The notes beneath the pieces are model-generated. The model saw only the letters and a program-made list of their open reading frames with translations, was not told where the DNA came from and did not search any database. DNA of 64,000 nucleotides from Micromonospora inyonensis. Its GTDB lineage: Bacteria > Actinomycetota > Actinomycetes > Mycobacteriales > Micromonosporaceae. The first letter of the stretch is position 1, and every line of letters starts with the position of its first letter. Below are positions 28,184 to 36,997 of this stretch, piece after piece. Where the stretch lies: positions 3,162,001 through 3,226,000 of the forward strand of contig NZ_FMHU01000001.1 of NCBI RefSeq assembly GCF_900091415.1, written 5' to 3'. Both the position numbers and the translations under genes were made by a program.

Positions 28184-29764
28184 ATGACGTACCAGGTCTA
28201 CGACACGACGTTGCGCGATGGTGCCCAGCGCGAGGGAATCAGCTACTCCGTGGTCGACAAGCTCGGGGTGGCCCGGCTGCTCGACGAGTTCGGCGTCGGC
28301 TTCATCGAGGGCGGCTGGCCGGGCGCGGTGCCCAAGGACACCGAGTTCTTCCGCCGGGCCCGCACCGAACTCGACCTGCGTCACGCCCTGCTGGTCGCGT
28401 TCGGCGCCACCCGCCGCGCCGGGGTCGCGGTCGGCGACGACCCGCAGGTCCGTGCGCTGCTCGACGCCGAGACCCCGGCGATCGCGCTGGTCGCCAAGGC
28501 GGACCTGCGGCACGTCGAACGGGCGCTGCGGACCACGCCGGCCGAGAACCTCGCCATGATCCGGGACACCGTGGCCCACCTGGTCGCCGAGGGACGCCGG
28601 GTCTTCGTCGACGGGGAGCACTTCTTCGACGGGTACCGCGCCGACCCGGCGTACGGCGCGGCGGTGGTGGAGACCGCCCTCGACGCCGGGGCCGAGGTGA
28701 TGGTGCTCTGCGACACCAACGGCGGCATGCTGCCCTCCCAGGTCACCGCCGCCATCGTCGACCTGACCGCCCGCACCGGGGTCGGCCCGGAGCGGCTCGG
28801 CATCCACTGCCAGAACGACACCGCCTGCGCGGTCGCCAACACCGTCGCCGCCGTCGAGGCCGGGGTCCGGCACTTCCAGGGCACCGCCAACGGCTACGGC
28901 GAACGCCCCGGCAACGCCGACCTCTTCGCGGTCGTCGCCAACCTCCAGCTCAAGCTCGGGATCCCCGTCCTACCGGACGGGTGTCTCGAACAGATGGTGC
29001 GCGTCTCGCACGCCATCGCCGAGATCGCCAACATCGCCCCCGACACCCACCAGGCGTACGTCGGGGCCGCCGCCTTCGCCCACAAGGCGGGGCTGCACGC
29101 GAGCGCGATCAAAGTGGATCCGCTGCTCTACAACCACGTGGACCCCGCCGTGGTGGGGAACGACATGCGGATCCTGGTCACCGAGATGGCCGGCCGGGCC
29201 AGCATCGAGCTCAAGAGCCGCGAGCTCGGGCTGGACCTGGCCGGCCGTCCGGAGACGCTGTCCCGGGTCACCAACCGGGTCAAGGAACTGGAGGCCGGCG
29301 GCTGGTCGTTCGAGGCCGCGGACGCCTCCTTCGAGCTGCTGGTCCGTTCCGAGCTGCCCGACCACTCCCCGGCGAAGCCGTTCACCCTGGAGTCGTACCG
29401 GGTGATCGTCGAACACCGGGAGGACGGCGCGGTCGTCTCCGAGGCGACGGTGAAGATCCGGGTACGGGGAGAGCGGGTGATCGCCACCGCCGAGGGGAAC
29501 GGCCCGGTCAACGCCCTGGACGAGGCGCTGCGGGTCGGGTTGGCCCGGCACTACCCGGAGCTGCGCGACTTCGGGCTGGCCGACTACAAGGTGCGCATCC
29601 TGGAGGGGAGCCAGGGCACCGGCGCGGTCACCCGGGTGCTGGTGGAGACGACCGGTGCCGGCCGGGACTGGACCACCGTCGGCGTGCATCCCAACGTCGT
29701 CGAGGCGAGCTGGCACGCCCTGGTCGACGCCCTGACCTACGGTCTCGACCGCGCACACGCCTGA
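28184..29764 (+). CDS. cimA: (R)-citramalate synthase
   Basis: 526 residues. It condenses pyruvate with acetyl-CoA to citramalate, the threonine-independent route to 2-oxobutyrate and isoleucine. Seen: YDTTLRDGAQREGISYSV at the N-terminus (metal-binding Asp), GIHCQNDTACAVANTVAAVEAG and FQGTANGYGERPGNADL (HxH-type metal site region), HKAGLHASAI, and a C-terminal LeuA-type allosteric domain (~residue 400 on). Length and the DGAQREGISYS variant favour citramalate synthase over 2-isopropylmalate synthase, and no other leuA-like gene is in the window. AGAAAGG precedes the ATG. Confidence 0.93.
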   Translation: MTYQVYDTTLRDGAQREGISYSVVDKLGVARLLDEFGVGFIEGGWPGAVPKDTEFFRRARTELDLRHALLVAFGATRRAGVAVGDDPQVRALLDAETPAIALVAKADLRHVERALRTTPAENLAMIRDTVAHLVAEGRRVFVDGEHFFDGYRADPAYGAAVVETALDAGAEVMVLCDTNGGMLPSQVTAAIVDLTARTGVGPERLGIHCQNDTACAVANTVAAVEAGVRHFQGTANGYGERPGNADLFAVVANLQLKLGIPVLPDGCLEQMVRVSHAIAEIANIAPDTHQAYVGAAAFAHKAGLHASAIKVDPLLYNHVDPAVVGNDMRILVTEMAGRASIELKSRELGLDLAGRPETLSRVTNRVKELEAGGWSFEAADASFELLVRSELPDHSPAKPFTLESYRVIVEHREDGAVVSEATVKIRVRGERVIATAEGNGPVNALDEALRVGLARHYPELRDFGLADYKVRILEGSQGTGAVTRVLVETTGAGRDWTTVGVHPNVVEASWHALVDALTYGLDRAHA

Positions 29765-29812
29765 CCCCGTGCCGGGCCGGGACGCTACGGCCACCCGCGG
29801 CCAGCGGCCGGT

Positions 29813-30808
29813 TCAGGCGGTGCGGCCGGGCAGGCGGAGTTCGGCCAGGACGGTGCGGTGGTCGCTGCCCGGCAGCGGGCGCACCGCCACCGAGCGGACC
29901 GCGATCCGCCGGTCGACCAGCACGTGGTCGATGGCGACCGGCGGGATCGGGTCCCCGTCGTACGGGCCCCACGTGCCGGTCAGCCCGGCACCGACCGCGT
30001 CGGCCGCGTCGACGTACCCGGTGTCCAGCAGGTCCCGCAGCGGCGCGTGGTCCAGGGTGGCGTTGAAGTCCCCGGCGAGGACGGACAGCTGCCCGTCCGG
30101 GGTGGCCGGGGGCTGGGCGGCGAGGTTGGTCCGCCAGTCCGGGACCACCGACGGCGCGTACGGGGCCGCCGGGTGGACCGACTCGACCCGTACCGGGGGC
30201 GCGCCGGCCACGGTGAGGGTGCCGTACGCCTGGCTGAAGCCGAAGCCGACGTTGCGCCGGATGCCGACCTCGGTGAGCGGGAAGCGCGCGTAGAGCCCGG
30301 AGCCGGTGGTGCCCACCTCGGGGTTGAGCTGCCGGTACGGCAGCAGCCCGGTCAGGCCGAGCCGGTCGAGTTCGGCCTGCGCGTCGGGGGTGAACTCCTG
30401 CACCGCCAGCACGTCCACGCGCCCGTCGCGCACCAGGTCGACCAGCCGCCCGGTGTCGCCCGCGCCGGCCAGCAGGTTGGCCGTGAGCACCCGGAGCGTC
30501 GGTCCGTCGGCGGCCGGTTGGCCGGTGGGCAGGACCCGGGGCGTGACCACGATCGCCAGGGCCAGCGCGGTCAGGGCCGCGACCACCGCGGGGCCGCGTC
30601 GCCGCAGGGCGAGCGCCAGCACCAGGGGCAGCACGCTTCCGACCGCCACGTACGGCGTGAAGGCCACCGCCTGCACCAGCGCGCTCCGTTCCAGCCCGGG
30701 CAGGCGGACGGCGGCGAAAGCGAGCCCCGGTGTGACGGCGAGCCAGCAGAGCAGGGTGCCCTGGCGTCGTGACCCGGTCGTCGGTCGGCCCTCGGCGCCT
30801 GTGGTCAT
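29813..30808 (-). CDS. Membrane-anchored endonuclease/exonuclease/phosphatase-family protein
   Basis: 331 residues from an ATG with TACCGT 6 nt upstream (leaderless). Three hydrophobic segments span residues ~18-95, followed by an EEP domain: LRVLTANLLAGAG, VDVLAVQEFT (catalytic Glu), VLAGDFNATLDHAPLRDLL (Asp/Asn pair) and AIDHVLVD ... PGSDHRTVLAELRL (final Asp-His). The catalytic domain probably lies outside the membrane. Such proteins hydrolyse phosphodiesters of nucleic acids, lipids or inositol phosphates; the substrate is not predictable. Confidence 0.87.
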   Translation of the reverse strand: MTTGAEGRPTTGSRRQGTLLCWLAVTPGLAFAAVRLPGLERSALVQAVAFTPYVAVGSVLPLVLALALRRRGPAVVAALTALALAIVVTPRVLPTGQPAADGPTLRVLTANLLAGAGDTGRLVDLVRDGRVDVLAVQEFTPDAQAELDRLGLTGLLPYRQLNPEVGTTGSGLYARFPLTEVGIRRNVGFGFSQAYGTLTVAGAPPVRVESVHPAAPYAPSVVPDWRTNLAAQPPATPDGQLSVLAGDFNATLDHAPLRDLLDTGYVDAADAVGAGLTGTWGPYDGDPIPPVAIDHVLVDRRIAVRSVAVRPLPGSDHRTVLAELRLPGRTA

Positions 30809-30919
30809 CCCGACACGGTAGCCGCCCTCGTTCCGCGCCCGGTCACCGCGTGGTTTCGTGAACGGTTCTTCGTTTCGCCATCTGCTGTCCGCAGGGGGCC
30901 GGAAAAGCATCCAAACTCA

Positions 30920-31003
30920 TGGTCAAGTATTGACCAGGCACATTTTGCGGTGCTACTTTCCTCTGTGGCTAGAGCCGATACTCTCCGTAGTTTGACCAGG
31001 TCA
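30920..31003. promoter_or_regulatory. TGACC/GGTCA operator-like palindromes
   Basis: TGGTCAA-GTA-TTGACCA (30920-30936) is a perfect 7-bp inverted repeat, and TGACC-A-GGTCA (30993-31003) a second one carrying the same half-site. They lie in the 334-bp, relatively AT-rich interval between the EEP gene and the secreted-protein gene. No gene was found in this interval. Confidence 0.45.
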
Positions 31004-31142
31004 GTGCTGGCGTAAACCCGAGAAATCTTGCCCGGTCGGGACTGCCTTGCGCTGTTTTCCCGGCCCTCTGATACGGCAATAATCCGTTCCATGAATTGTG
31101 GAGCGGCTCTACTCGCCTCGCTTGAAGCAAGGGAGATCTGTC

Positions 31143-31640
31143 ATGGCCAAAATGTTCTCACGTAAGGCGGTCGCGGTGACGCTCGCCGTGTTGGGGCTCA
31201 GCCTGGCCGGAGGGGGGATCGCCGCCGCCCAGCCCAACGAGGGCAACGGCGCCCAGCCGGTGGCACGGCAGGGGCAGCAGCCGCCGCTGTCGCCGGAGTC
31301 GGCCCGGAAGGCGCAGGAGGCGCTGAAGCAGGACGCGGGAACCCTCGCCACCACCGTCTCCTTCGCCGTCGTGGAGTCCAGCGGGCTCCTGGCCCGCGGG
31401 CAGGACGTGGTCTCGGTGACCCGGTACGGCCCCGGCCAGTACGAGGTGCTGTTCAACCGGGTCGTCTCCCGAGGTGCCTACGTGGCCACCCTCGGCAACT
31501 CCGGGGACTGCTGCATCCCCGGCGCCGGTGAGATCTCGGTGGCGCCCCGGCTGGGCACCACGACCGGGGTCTTCGTCCAGACCCGCAACTCCAGCGGCAC
31601 CGCCGCCGACCGGTCCTTCCACCTGCACGTGGCGGGCTGA
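31143..31640 (+). CDS. Secreted protein of unknown function
   Basis: 165 residues with a Sec signal peptide: basic start (MAKMFSRKAVAV), hydrophobic core, and a likely cleavage after GGGIAAAQ near residue 30. A Gln/Pro-rich stretch follows, then a beta-rich domain from about residue 70 (VSFAVVESSGLLARGQDVVSV ... GQYEVLFNRVVSRGAYVATLG ... GVFVQTRNSSGTAADRSFHLHV). This pattern of short repeats ending in ADRxFHL recurs in secreted actinobacterial proteins of unknown role. Two adjacent Cys (GDCCIPG) are present. AAGGGAGA precedes the ATG and a perfect hairpin follows the gene. Confidence 0.8.
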   Translation: MAKMFSRKAVAVTLAVLGLSLAGGGIAAAQPNEGNGAQPVARQGQQPPLSPESARKAQEALKQDAGTLATTVSFAVVESSGLLARGQDVVSVTRYGPGQYEVLFNRVVSRGAYVATLGNSGDCCIPGAGEISVAPRLGTTTGVFVQTRNSSGTAADRSFHLHVAG

Positions 31641-31678
31641 CCCCGGTACGGCGTCGGGTGGCCGGTCGGCCATCCGAC

Positions 31679-31715
31679 CGGCGCCGGCCCCCGTGCGCCA
31701 CGGGGGCCGGCGCCG
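31679..31715 (+). terminator. Terminator hairpin after the secreted-protein gene
   Basis: Perfect 17-bp arms (31679-31695, 31699-31715) with a 3-nt loop, 38 bp after the stop. No U-tract. Confidence 0.75.
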
Positions 31716-31718
31716 CCG

Positions 31719-31797
31719 GCTGTCGGAAGGGGCCACCGCTGTCGGGACGGGCCGTCCGCTGCCGGAAGGGGCCGTCGGCTGCCGGGGAGGGCCACGG
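31719..31797. repeat. Tandem repeat, 20-bp unit, four copies
   Basis: Four diverged units of the type GCTGCCGGAAGGGGCCGTCG start at 31719, 31738, 31758 and 31778 (the first is 19 bp). The array fills the space between the terminator and the moxR promoter region. Confidence 0.8.
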
Positions 31798-31890
31798 GTC
31801 GGCGAAGCTTGTCCCGTTCGAGAGGGAAAAGCGAGGTTAGCGGCTCAAATTCCGACGTTTGTCGTGGCGGTGCCCCGGGAAGCAAGCACC

Positions 31891-32940
31891 GTGACGGACA
31901 TCTCGGACACCCTGGCCAGCGTGCCCAGCCCGGACGATCCCCCCGCGCCCGGCATCGAGTTGGAACAGATCCTCCACGAGGTCAAACGTGTGATCGTCGG
32001 GCAGGACCGACTCGTCGAGCGCCTGCTCACCGCGCTCGTCGCGGACGGGCACTGTCTGCTCGAAGGTGTGCCGGGCGTAGCCAAGACCCTGGCCGCGCAG
32101 ACCCTCGCCACCGTGGTCGGTGGCACGTTCTCCCGGATCCAGTTCACCCCCGACCTCGTCCCCTCGGACATCGTCGGCACCCGGATCTACCGGGCGTCCC
32201 GGGAGACCTTCGACGTCGAACTCGGCCCGATCATGGCCAACCTGGTGCTCGCGGACGAGATCAACCGCGCGCCGGCCAAGGTGCAGTCGGCGCTGCTGGA
32301 GGCGATGGCCGAACGGCAGGTCTCCATCGGCGGGCGCAGCTTCGGCGTACCCGACCCGTTCCTGGTGCTCGCCACCCAGAACCCGATCGAGTCCGAGGGC
32401 GTGTATCCGCTGCCCGAGGCACAGCGGGACCGGTTCCTGATGAAGGTGGTCGTCGACTACCCGGACGACGCCGACGAACTGGCCATCCTCTACCGGATGA
32501 GCACCTCCCGGCCGCGTCCCCACCGGGTGCTCGACCCCGACCGGCTGCGCACCCTCCAGGCCCGCGCCCGGGACGTCTTCGTGCACCACGCCCTCGCCGA
32601 GTACGTCGTCCGGCTCATTCTCGCCACCCGCGACCCGGGACGCTTCGGCCTGCCGGGGCTCGCCCCCATGCTGTCGTACGGCGCGAGCCCCCGCGCCACC
32701 CTCGGCCTGGTCGCCGCCGCCCGGGCCCAGGCCCTGCTGCGCGGTCGCGGGTACGTCGTCCCCGAGGACGTCCGGGAGCTGGCGGTGGACGTGCTCGCCC
32801 ACCGCCTGGTGCTCTCCTTCGACGCGGTCGCCGACGGGGTGTCCGCCGAGGCGCTGGTCCACCGGCTCGTCGAGGCCGTACCCCCGCCCCGGATCGCACC
32901 CGACCGCCGACCGGTCGCCCCCGACCTGGCGGCGGCATGA
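31891..32940 (+). CDS. moxR: MoxR-family AAA ATPase
   Basis: 349 residues from GTG 31891, with GGGAAG 9 nt upstream; in-frame GTGs at 31864 and 31870 are alternatives. Walker A LLEGVPGVAKT (about 56-66), Walker B VLADEINRAP (about 118-127), sensor VLATQNPIESEGVYPLPEAQRDRF, and the C-terminal lid typical of MoxR. These ATPases act as chaperones for VWA-domain partners; here the DUF58 and VWA genes follow with 4-nt overlaps, a classical MoxR-DUF58-VWA operon. Confidence 0.93.
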   Translation: MTDISDTLASVPSPDDPPAPGIELEQILHEVKRVIVGQDRLVERLLTALVADGHCLLEGVPGVAKTLAAQTLATVVGGTFSRIQFTPDLVPSDIVGTRIYRASRETFDVELGPIMANLVLADEINRAPAKVQSALLEAMAERQVSIGGRSFGVPDPFLVLATQNPIESEGVYPLPEAQRDRFLMKVVVDYPDDADELAILYRMSTSRPRPHRVLDPDRLRTLQARARDVFVHHALAEYVVRLILATRDPGRFGLPGLAPMLSYGASPRATLGLVAAARAQALLRGRGYVVPEDVRELAVDVLAHRLVLSFDAVADGVSAEALVHRLVEAVPPPRIAPDRRPVAPDLAAA

Positions 32941-34028
32941 GGAGGGTCCGCCGCCCACCGCTGCCGGCCGGTTCCGCGCAGCGCGACCCGGGTCTGGCCG
33001 AGCTGACCCCGGACCAGCGACTGCGCCGGCTGGAGCTGACCGTCACCCGCCGGCTGGACGGACTGCTGCACGGCCAGCACCGGGGCCTCTTCCCCGGGCC
33101 GGGCAGCGAGGCCGCCGGCAGCCGGGAGTACCGGCCCGGCGAGGACGAGGTACGCCGGATGGACTGGGCGGTGACCGCCCGCACCGCCGTGCCGCACGTG
33201 CGGGAGGTCGACGCCGACCGGGAACTGACCACCTGGCTGCTGGTGGACGCCAGCCCGAGCATGGAGTTCGGCACCGCCGACCTCGACAAGCGGGAACTGG
33301 CGGTGGCGGCGGTCGCGGCGGTCGGGTTCCTCACCGCCGGTGCCGGCAACCGGCTCGGCGCCCAGGTGCTCACCCGTGACGGGGTACGCCGGTTTCCTGC
33401 CCGGGGTGGACGCCGGCACCTGGTCAACCTGCTCCGGACGCTGCTCACCACCCCGCGCGGCGACCGGGCCGCCGCCGTACCGGATCCGTCCGGGCGACCC
33501 TCCACGGCCGCCGGCGTGCCGTCCGACACCGGGCCCGCCGGTGCGGCCGACGCCGTCTCCCTGGCCGGGGCGCTGGCCTCGGTGCACCGCCTCGCCCCCC
33601 GTCGAGGGCTGGTCGTCGTGGTCTCCGACTTCCTCGACGCCCTCCCCGACGACCCGTGGGCCGAGGCCGGGTGGGAAGCGGCGTTGCGCCGGCTCGCCGT
33701 CCGGCACCAGGTGCTCGCCGTCGAGGTGACCGACCCGCGCGAGCTGGAACTGCCGGACGTCGGACTGATCACCCTGGTCGACCCGGAGACCGGACGGCGT
33801 CGCGAGGTGTGGACCGGCGACCCGGTGCTGCGGGAGCGGTTCGCCCGGGCGGCGACCGCCCAGCGGGAGCAGGTCCGCCGGGCGCTGCGCCGGTGTGGGG
33901 CGGCACACCTGGCGCTGCGGACCGACCGGGACTGGGGTGCGGACATCGTCCGGCACGTGCACGCCCAGCGCCGGCTGGCTCTCGCCCCGGCAGCCCGCGG
34001 CGTCCCGACCGGCGGAGGTGGCGTGTGA
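32937..34028 (+). CDS. DUF58 domain protein
   Basis: 363 residues; the ATG overlaps the moxR stop (ATGA). The DUF58 signature GSEAAGSREYRPGEDEVRRMDWAVTART lies at about 57-84, followed by a VWA-like strand LTTWLLVDASPSMEFGT (about 100-116) with a DxSxS metal site. The middle is interrupted by a Pro/Ala-rich stretch (about 180-205). No membrane segment. The role, as for the family, is tied to MoxR-dependent assembly or regulation of a partner complex; the partner here is unknown. Confidence 0.9.
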   Translation: MRRVRRPPLPAGSAQRDPGLAELTPDQRLRRLELTVTRRLDGLLHGQHRGLFPGPGSEAAGSREYRPGEDEVRRMDWAVTARTAVPHVREVDADRELTTWLLVDASPSMEFGTADLDKRELAVAAVAAVGFLTAGAGNRLGAQVLTRDGVRRFPARGGRRHLVNLLRTLLTTPRGDRAAAVPDPSGRPSTAAGVPSDTGPAGAADAVSLAGALASVHRLAPRRGLVVVVSDFLDALPDDPWAEAGWEAALRRLAVRHQVLAVEVTDPRELELPDVGLITLVDPETGRRREVWTGDPVLRERFARAATAQREQVRRALRRCGAAHLALRTDRDWGADIVRHVHAQRRLALAPAARGVPTGGGGV

Positions 34029-34984
34029 CCTGGCAGTCCCCGGTCCGGCTCTGGCTGCTGCTCGGCGTGCTCGCGCTCGTCGTCGCGTACGTCCTGGCGC
34101 AGCGCCGGCACAGCCGTTACGCCGTACGGTTCACCAACCTGCGCCTGCTCGACCGGGTCGCGCCGCAGCGGCCGACCTGGCGGAGGCACCTGCCCGCCGG
34201 GCTCTTCCTGGCCATGCTGGCGTTGCTGGTGGTCGGCTTCGCCCGGCCGACCGCCGAGGTCCGGGTACCCCGGGAACGGGCCACCGTGATGGTGGCGGTG
34301 GACGTCTCCACCTCGATGCTCGCCACCGACGTCGAACCGGACCGGTTGACCGCCGCGAAGCACGCGGCCCGGCGGTTCGTCGACGGCCTGCCCGAGGAGT
34401 TCAACGTCGGGTTGGTCGCCTTCGCCGGCAGTGCCGCCGTGCTGGTCCCGCCCGGCACCGACCGGGAGGCGCTGCACGAGGGGATCGAACGACTGGTGGA
34501 AGGGGCGACCGGGGTCCAGGGCACCGCGATCGGCGAGGCGATCAACACTTCCCTCGGCGCGGTCCGGGCGCTGGACAGCCAGGCGGCGAAGGACCCGCCG
34601 CCGGCCCGGATCATCCTGCTCTCCGACGGGGCGAACACCTCGGGCAAGGACCCGATCGAGGCCGCCGGCGACGCGGTCACGGCCAAGGTGCCGGTGCACA
34701 CCATCTCGTTCGGCACCCCGAGCGGCTTCGTGGACCGGGGCGGACGGCCCATCCAGGTGCCGGTCGACGGCCAGACCCTGCGCGCGGTCGCCGAGGAGAC
34801 CGGCGGCGGCTTCCACGAGGCCAGCACGAGCGACGAACTGCGCGCCGTCTACGAGGACATCGGCACCTCGGTCGGGTACCGGACGGTGCGGCAGGACGTG
34901 TCGGCCCGCTTCATCGGGCTCGGGTTGATCCTCGCCATGGGCGCGGCGGCCGGCTCGATGCGGTGGTTCTCCCGACTGCCCTGA
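34025..34984 (+). CDS. Membrane VWA-domain protein (BatA-like)
   Basis: 319 residues from a GTG overlapping the DUF58 stop. It has the BatA layout: one transmembrane segment at about 7-24, a second at about 60-76, a VWA domain with MIDAS motif DVSTSM (about 97-102) and LLSDGANTSG near 200, and a C-terminal membrane helix (FIGLGLILAMGAAAGS). The VWA domain is expected on the extracytoplasmic or cytoplasmic face depending on helix count, which I cannot settle. Last gene of the MoxR operon. Confidence 0.9.
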   Translation: MTWQSPVRLWLLLGVLALVVAYVLAQRRHSRYAVRFTNLRLLDRVAPQRPTWRRHLPAGLFLAMLALLVVGFARPTAEVRVPRERATVMVAVDVSTSMLATDVEPDRLTAAKHAARRFVDGLPEEFNVGLVAFAGSAAVLVPPGTDREALHEGIERLVEGATGVQGTAIGEAINTSLGAVRALDSQAAKDPPPARIILLSDGANTSGKDPIEAAGDAVTAKVPVHTISFGTPSGFVDRGGRPIQVPVDGQTLRAVAEETGGGFHEASTSDELRAVYEDIGTSVGYRTVRQDVSARFIGLGLILAMGAAAGSMRWFSRLP

Positions 34985-35159
34985 CCGGTCCGCACCGCCG
35001 TGCCGGACGCAGCGGTGCAACGGCACAGGCGGCGGGTGGTGCCGGTGCGACGTGCCGGACACAACGGCGCACAGGCGGCGGGCTGCGGGCGGTGCGACGA
35101 GCCGGGGAGCCGGCGGATGGACGGACGGCAGGAGCGGACGACACATGAGGAGCGGACGT

Positions 35160-36023
35160 ATGGCGGTGCAGACCGGACTCGGTGAGCCGCGTGGACCCTG
35201 GTTCGTCTCACCCGAACTGGACCCGGACGGGCGTCCCCGTGGGGACGTATCCGCGTCCGGACCGGACCGGCGCGGCCCGGACGCCCCGGGGCGGCTGCTC
35301 GCCGCCGCGGCGGCGGTGGTGGCCCTCTCCGCCGGTGCCGGCGCGGTGGCCGGCGGCTGGGTGGCCAACCTGGACGAGACGACGGAGTCACCGGCGGCCA
35401 CGGCCGCGCCGGTGCCGGCGGAACTGGTCACCGCCGCCGAGCGGACCGTGCCCGGGGTGGTGTCGGTGCTGGTCGGCGACGGTAGGGGCCGGGGCGCGAC
35501 CGGCTCCGGGTTCGCCGTGGACGACCAGCAGCACATCATCACCAACGACCACATCCTGGCCCGGGGCGGTGGGGTGGTGGCCGTGGAACTGCCCGACGGC
35601 CGTCGCGTCCCGGCCCAGGTGGTGGGCCGGGAGCCGCGCAGCGACCTGGCGGTGCTGCGGGTGCCGGCCTCGGCCGGGCTGGCCCCGCTGCCGCTGGCGA
35701 AACCGGGTTCGACCCGGGTCGGCGAGCCGGTCCTGGCCGTCGGCTCCCCACTCGGCCTTTCCGGCACGGTGACCGCCGGCATCGTCAGCGCACTGGACCG
35801 TCAGGTGCGGCTCGGCGACAACCGGCACACGGCGGTGCAGACCGACGCCTCGATCAACCCCGGGAACTCCGGCGGGCCGCTGGTCAACGCGCGGGGCGAG
35901 GTGGTCGGGGTGAACACCGCGATCGCCACCATCGACGGCAACGGCTCGATCGGCATCGGTTTCGCCATCCCGATCGACCAGGTCCAGCAGACCGCCGACA
36001 CCATCATCGGCCGGGGCGGCTGA
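35160..36023 (+). CDS. Membrane-anchored trypsin-like serine protease (HtrA-like, no PDZ)
   Basis: 287 residues from ATG 35160, chosen because GAGGAG lies 7 nt upstream; ATG 35145 is in frame but has no such site. One transmembrane anchor at about 43-65 is followed by an S1C protease domain: His in HIITNDHIL, Asp in REPRSDLAVLRV, Ser in SINPGNSGGPLVN, with GIGFAIPID near the end. HtrA proteins normally read TNAHV at the His; Asp replaces Ala here. No PDZ domain follows, so it is shorter than DegP. It lies 175 bp after the MoxR operon; the intervening sequence contains partly duplicated GGCACAGGCGGCGGG-type segments. Confidence 0.9.
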   Translation: MAVQTGLGEPRGPWFVSPELDPDGRPRGDVSASGPDRRGPDAPGRLLAAAAAVVALSAGAGAVAGGWVANLDETTESPAATAAPVPAELVTAAERTVPGVVSVLVGDGRGRGATGSGFAVDDQQHIITNDHILARGGGVVAVELPDGRRVPAQVVGREPRSDLAVLRVPASAGLAPLPLAKPGSTRVGEPVLAVGSPLGLSGTVTAGIVSALDRQVRLGDNRHTAVQTDASINPGNSGGPLVNARGEVVGVNTAIATIDGNGSIGIGFAIPIDQVQQTADTIIGRGG

Positions 36024-36177
36024 CCGTGACCGGCGCGCCGGGTCACCGCCAGCCGGGCCGGGCGGGTCAGCGGGTCGGCGGGCCGGCGGGTCGGCGGGTC
36101 GGTGGGCCGGTGGGCCGGTGGGCCGGCCGGGTCGAATGGGCGCGCGTGCCCGCCATGCGCACGACTAGCCTCGGGAC

Positions 36178-36603
36178 ATGGACGACGGACTGCGGGTGAC
36201 GGAGCGGCTGGTGGTGCCCGGCGCGGAACTGCGGGAGCGGTTCTCCCGGTCGTCCGGGCCGGGCGGTCAGGGCGTCAACACCACCGACTCGCGGGTCGAG
36301 CTGAGCTTCGACGTCGCCACCTCGCCGAGTCTCCCGCCGTACCTGCGTGAGCGGGCCCTCCAGCGGCTCGCCGGGCGGCTGGTCGACGGGGTCCTCACCG
36401 TGGCCGCCAGCGAACACCGGGCGCAACTGGCCAACCGCGAGGCCGCCCGGGAACGGATGGCCGCGCTGCTGCGCGAGGCGGTCGCCCCACCGCCGCCGTC
36501 CCGCCGGCCGACCCGCCCGTCCCGGGCGGCGAAGCAGCGTCGGCTGGACGAGAAGAAGCGCCGCTCGCAGGTCAAACGCAACCGCCGGGTGGACGGCGAC
36601 TGA
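36178..36603 (+). CDS. arfB: Peptidyl-tRNA hydrolase ArfB (ribosome rescue)
   Basis: 141 residues. The release-factor GGQ motif is present in FSRSSGPGGQGVNTTDSRVEL (about 22-42), and the C-terminal ~35 residues are Lys/Arg-rich (AAKQRRLDEKKRRSQVKRNRR), which in ArfB enters the empty mRNA channel of stalled ribosomes. There is no codon-recognition domain. TAGCCT lies 6 nt before the ATG, so the mRNA is probably leaderless. A low-complexity GGGTCGGCGG repeat (36060-36125) precedes it. Confidence 0.93.
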   Translation: MDDGLRVTERLVVPGAELRERFSRSSGPGGQGVNTTDSRVELSFDVATSPSLPPYLRERALQRLAGRLVDGVLTVAASEHRAQLANREAARERMAALLREAVAPPPPSRRPTRPSRAAKQRRLDEKKRRSQVKRNRRVDGD

Positions 36604-36640
36604 CGGCCCGGAAGCAGCCTTCGGGAAACCGGTTGGCGGC

Positions 36641-36997
36641 GTGAACGGCGCTGGCGAGGATCGGCCGGTGCACACCGATCCCGTGGCCGCCGCGCCCGGC
36701 CGTGTCCCCGGCTTCGCCGACAAGCCCACGCTGACCGGGGAACGGGTGTTGCTGCGCCCCTTCGTCGACGACGACCTGCCGGCGCTGTACGCGGCTCTGG
36801 CCGATCCGGAGGTGATCCGGCTCACCGGCAGCATCGGCGTCTCGCACGACGAGGAACAGCTACGCCAGTGGTACGGCACCAGCAACGCGCAGACCGACCG
36901 GCTCGACCTGGCGGTGGTGGACCGCGCGACCGGAGCGTGCGTCGGCGAGGTGGTGCTCAACCAGTGGACGACGCACCGGGGGCACTCCCAGCGCTGA
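36641..36997 (+). pseudogene. GNAT acetyltransferase, truncated at the 3' half
   Basis: 118 codons from GTG. Residues ~28-105 match a RimJ-type GNAT N-terminus (LTGERVLLRPFVDDDLPALYAALADPEVIRLTGS ... VVDRATGACVGEVVLNQW), but the acetyl-CoA-binding half is missing; after VVLNQW the frame runs 9 unrelated residues to a stop. The stop is 20 bp from palindrome copy 3. I infer loss of the 3' half in an event involving that site. A functional product is unlikely. Confidence 0.75.
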
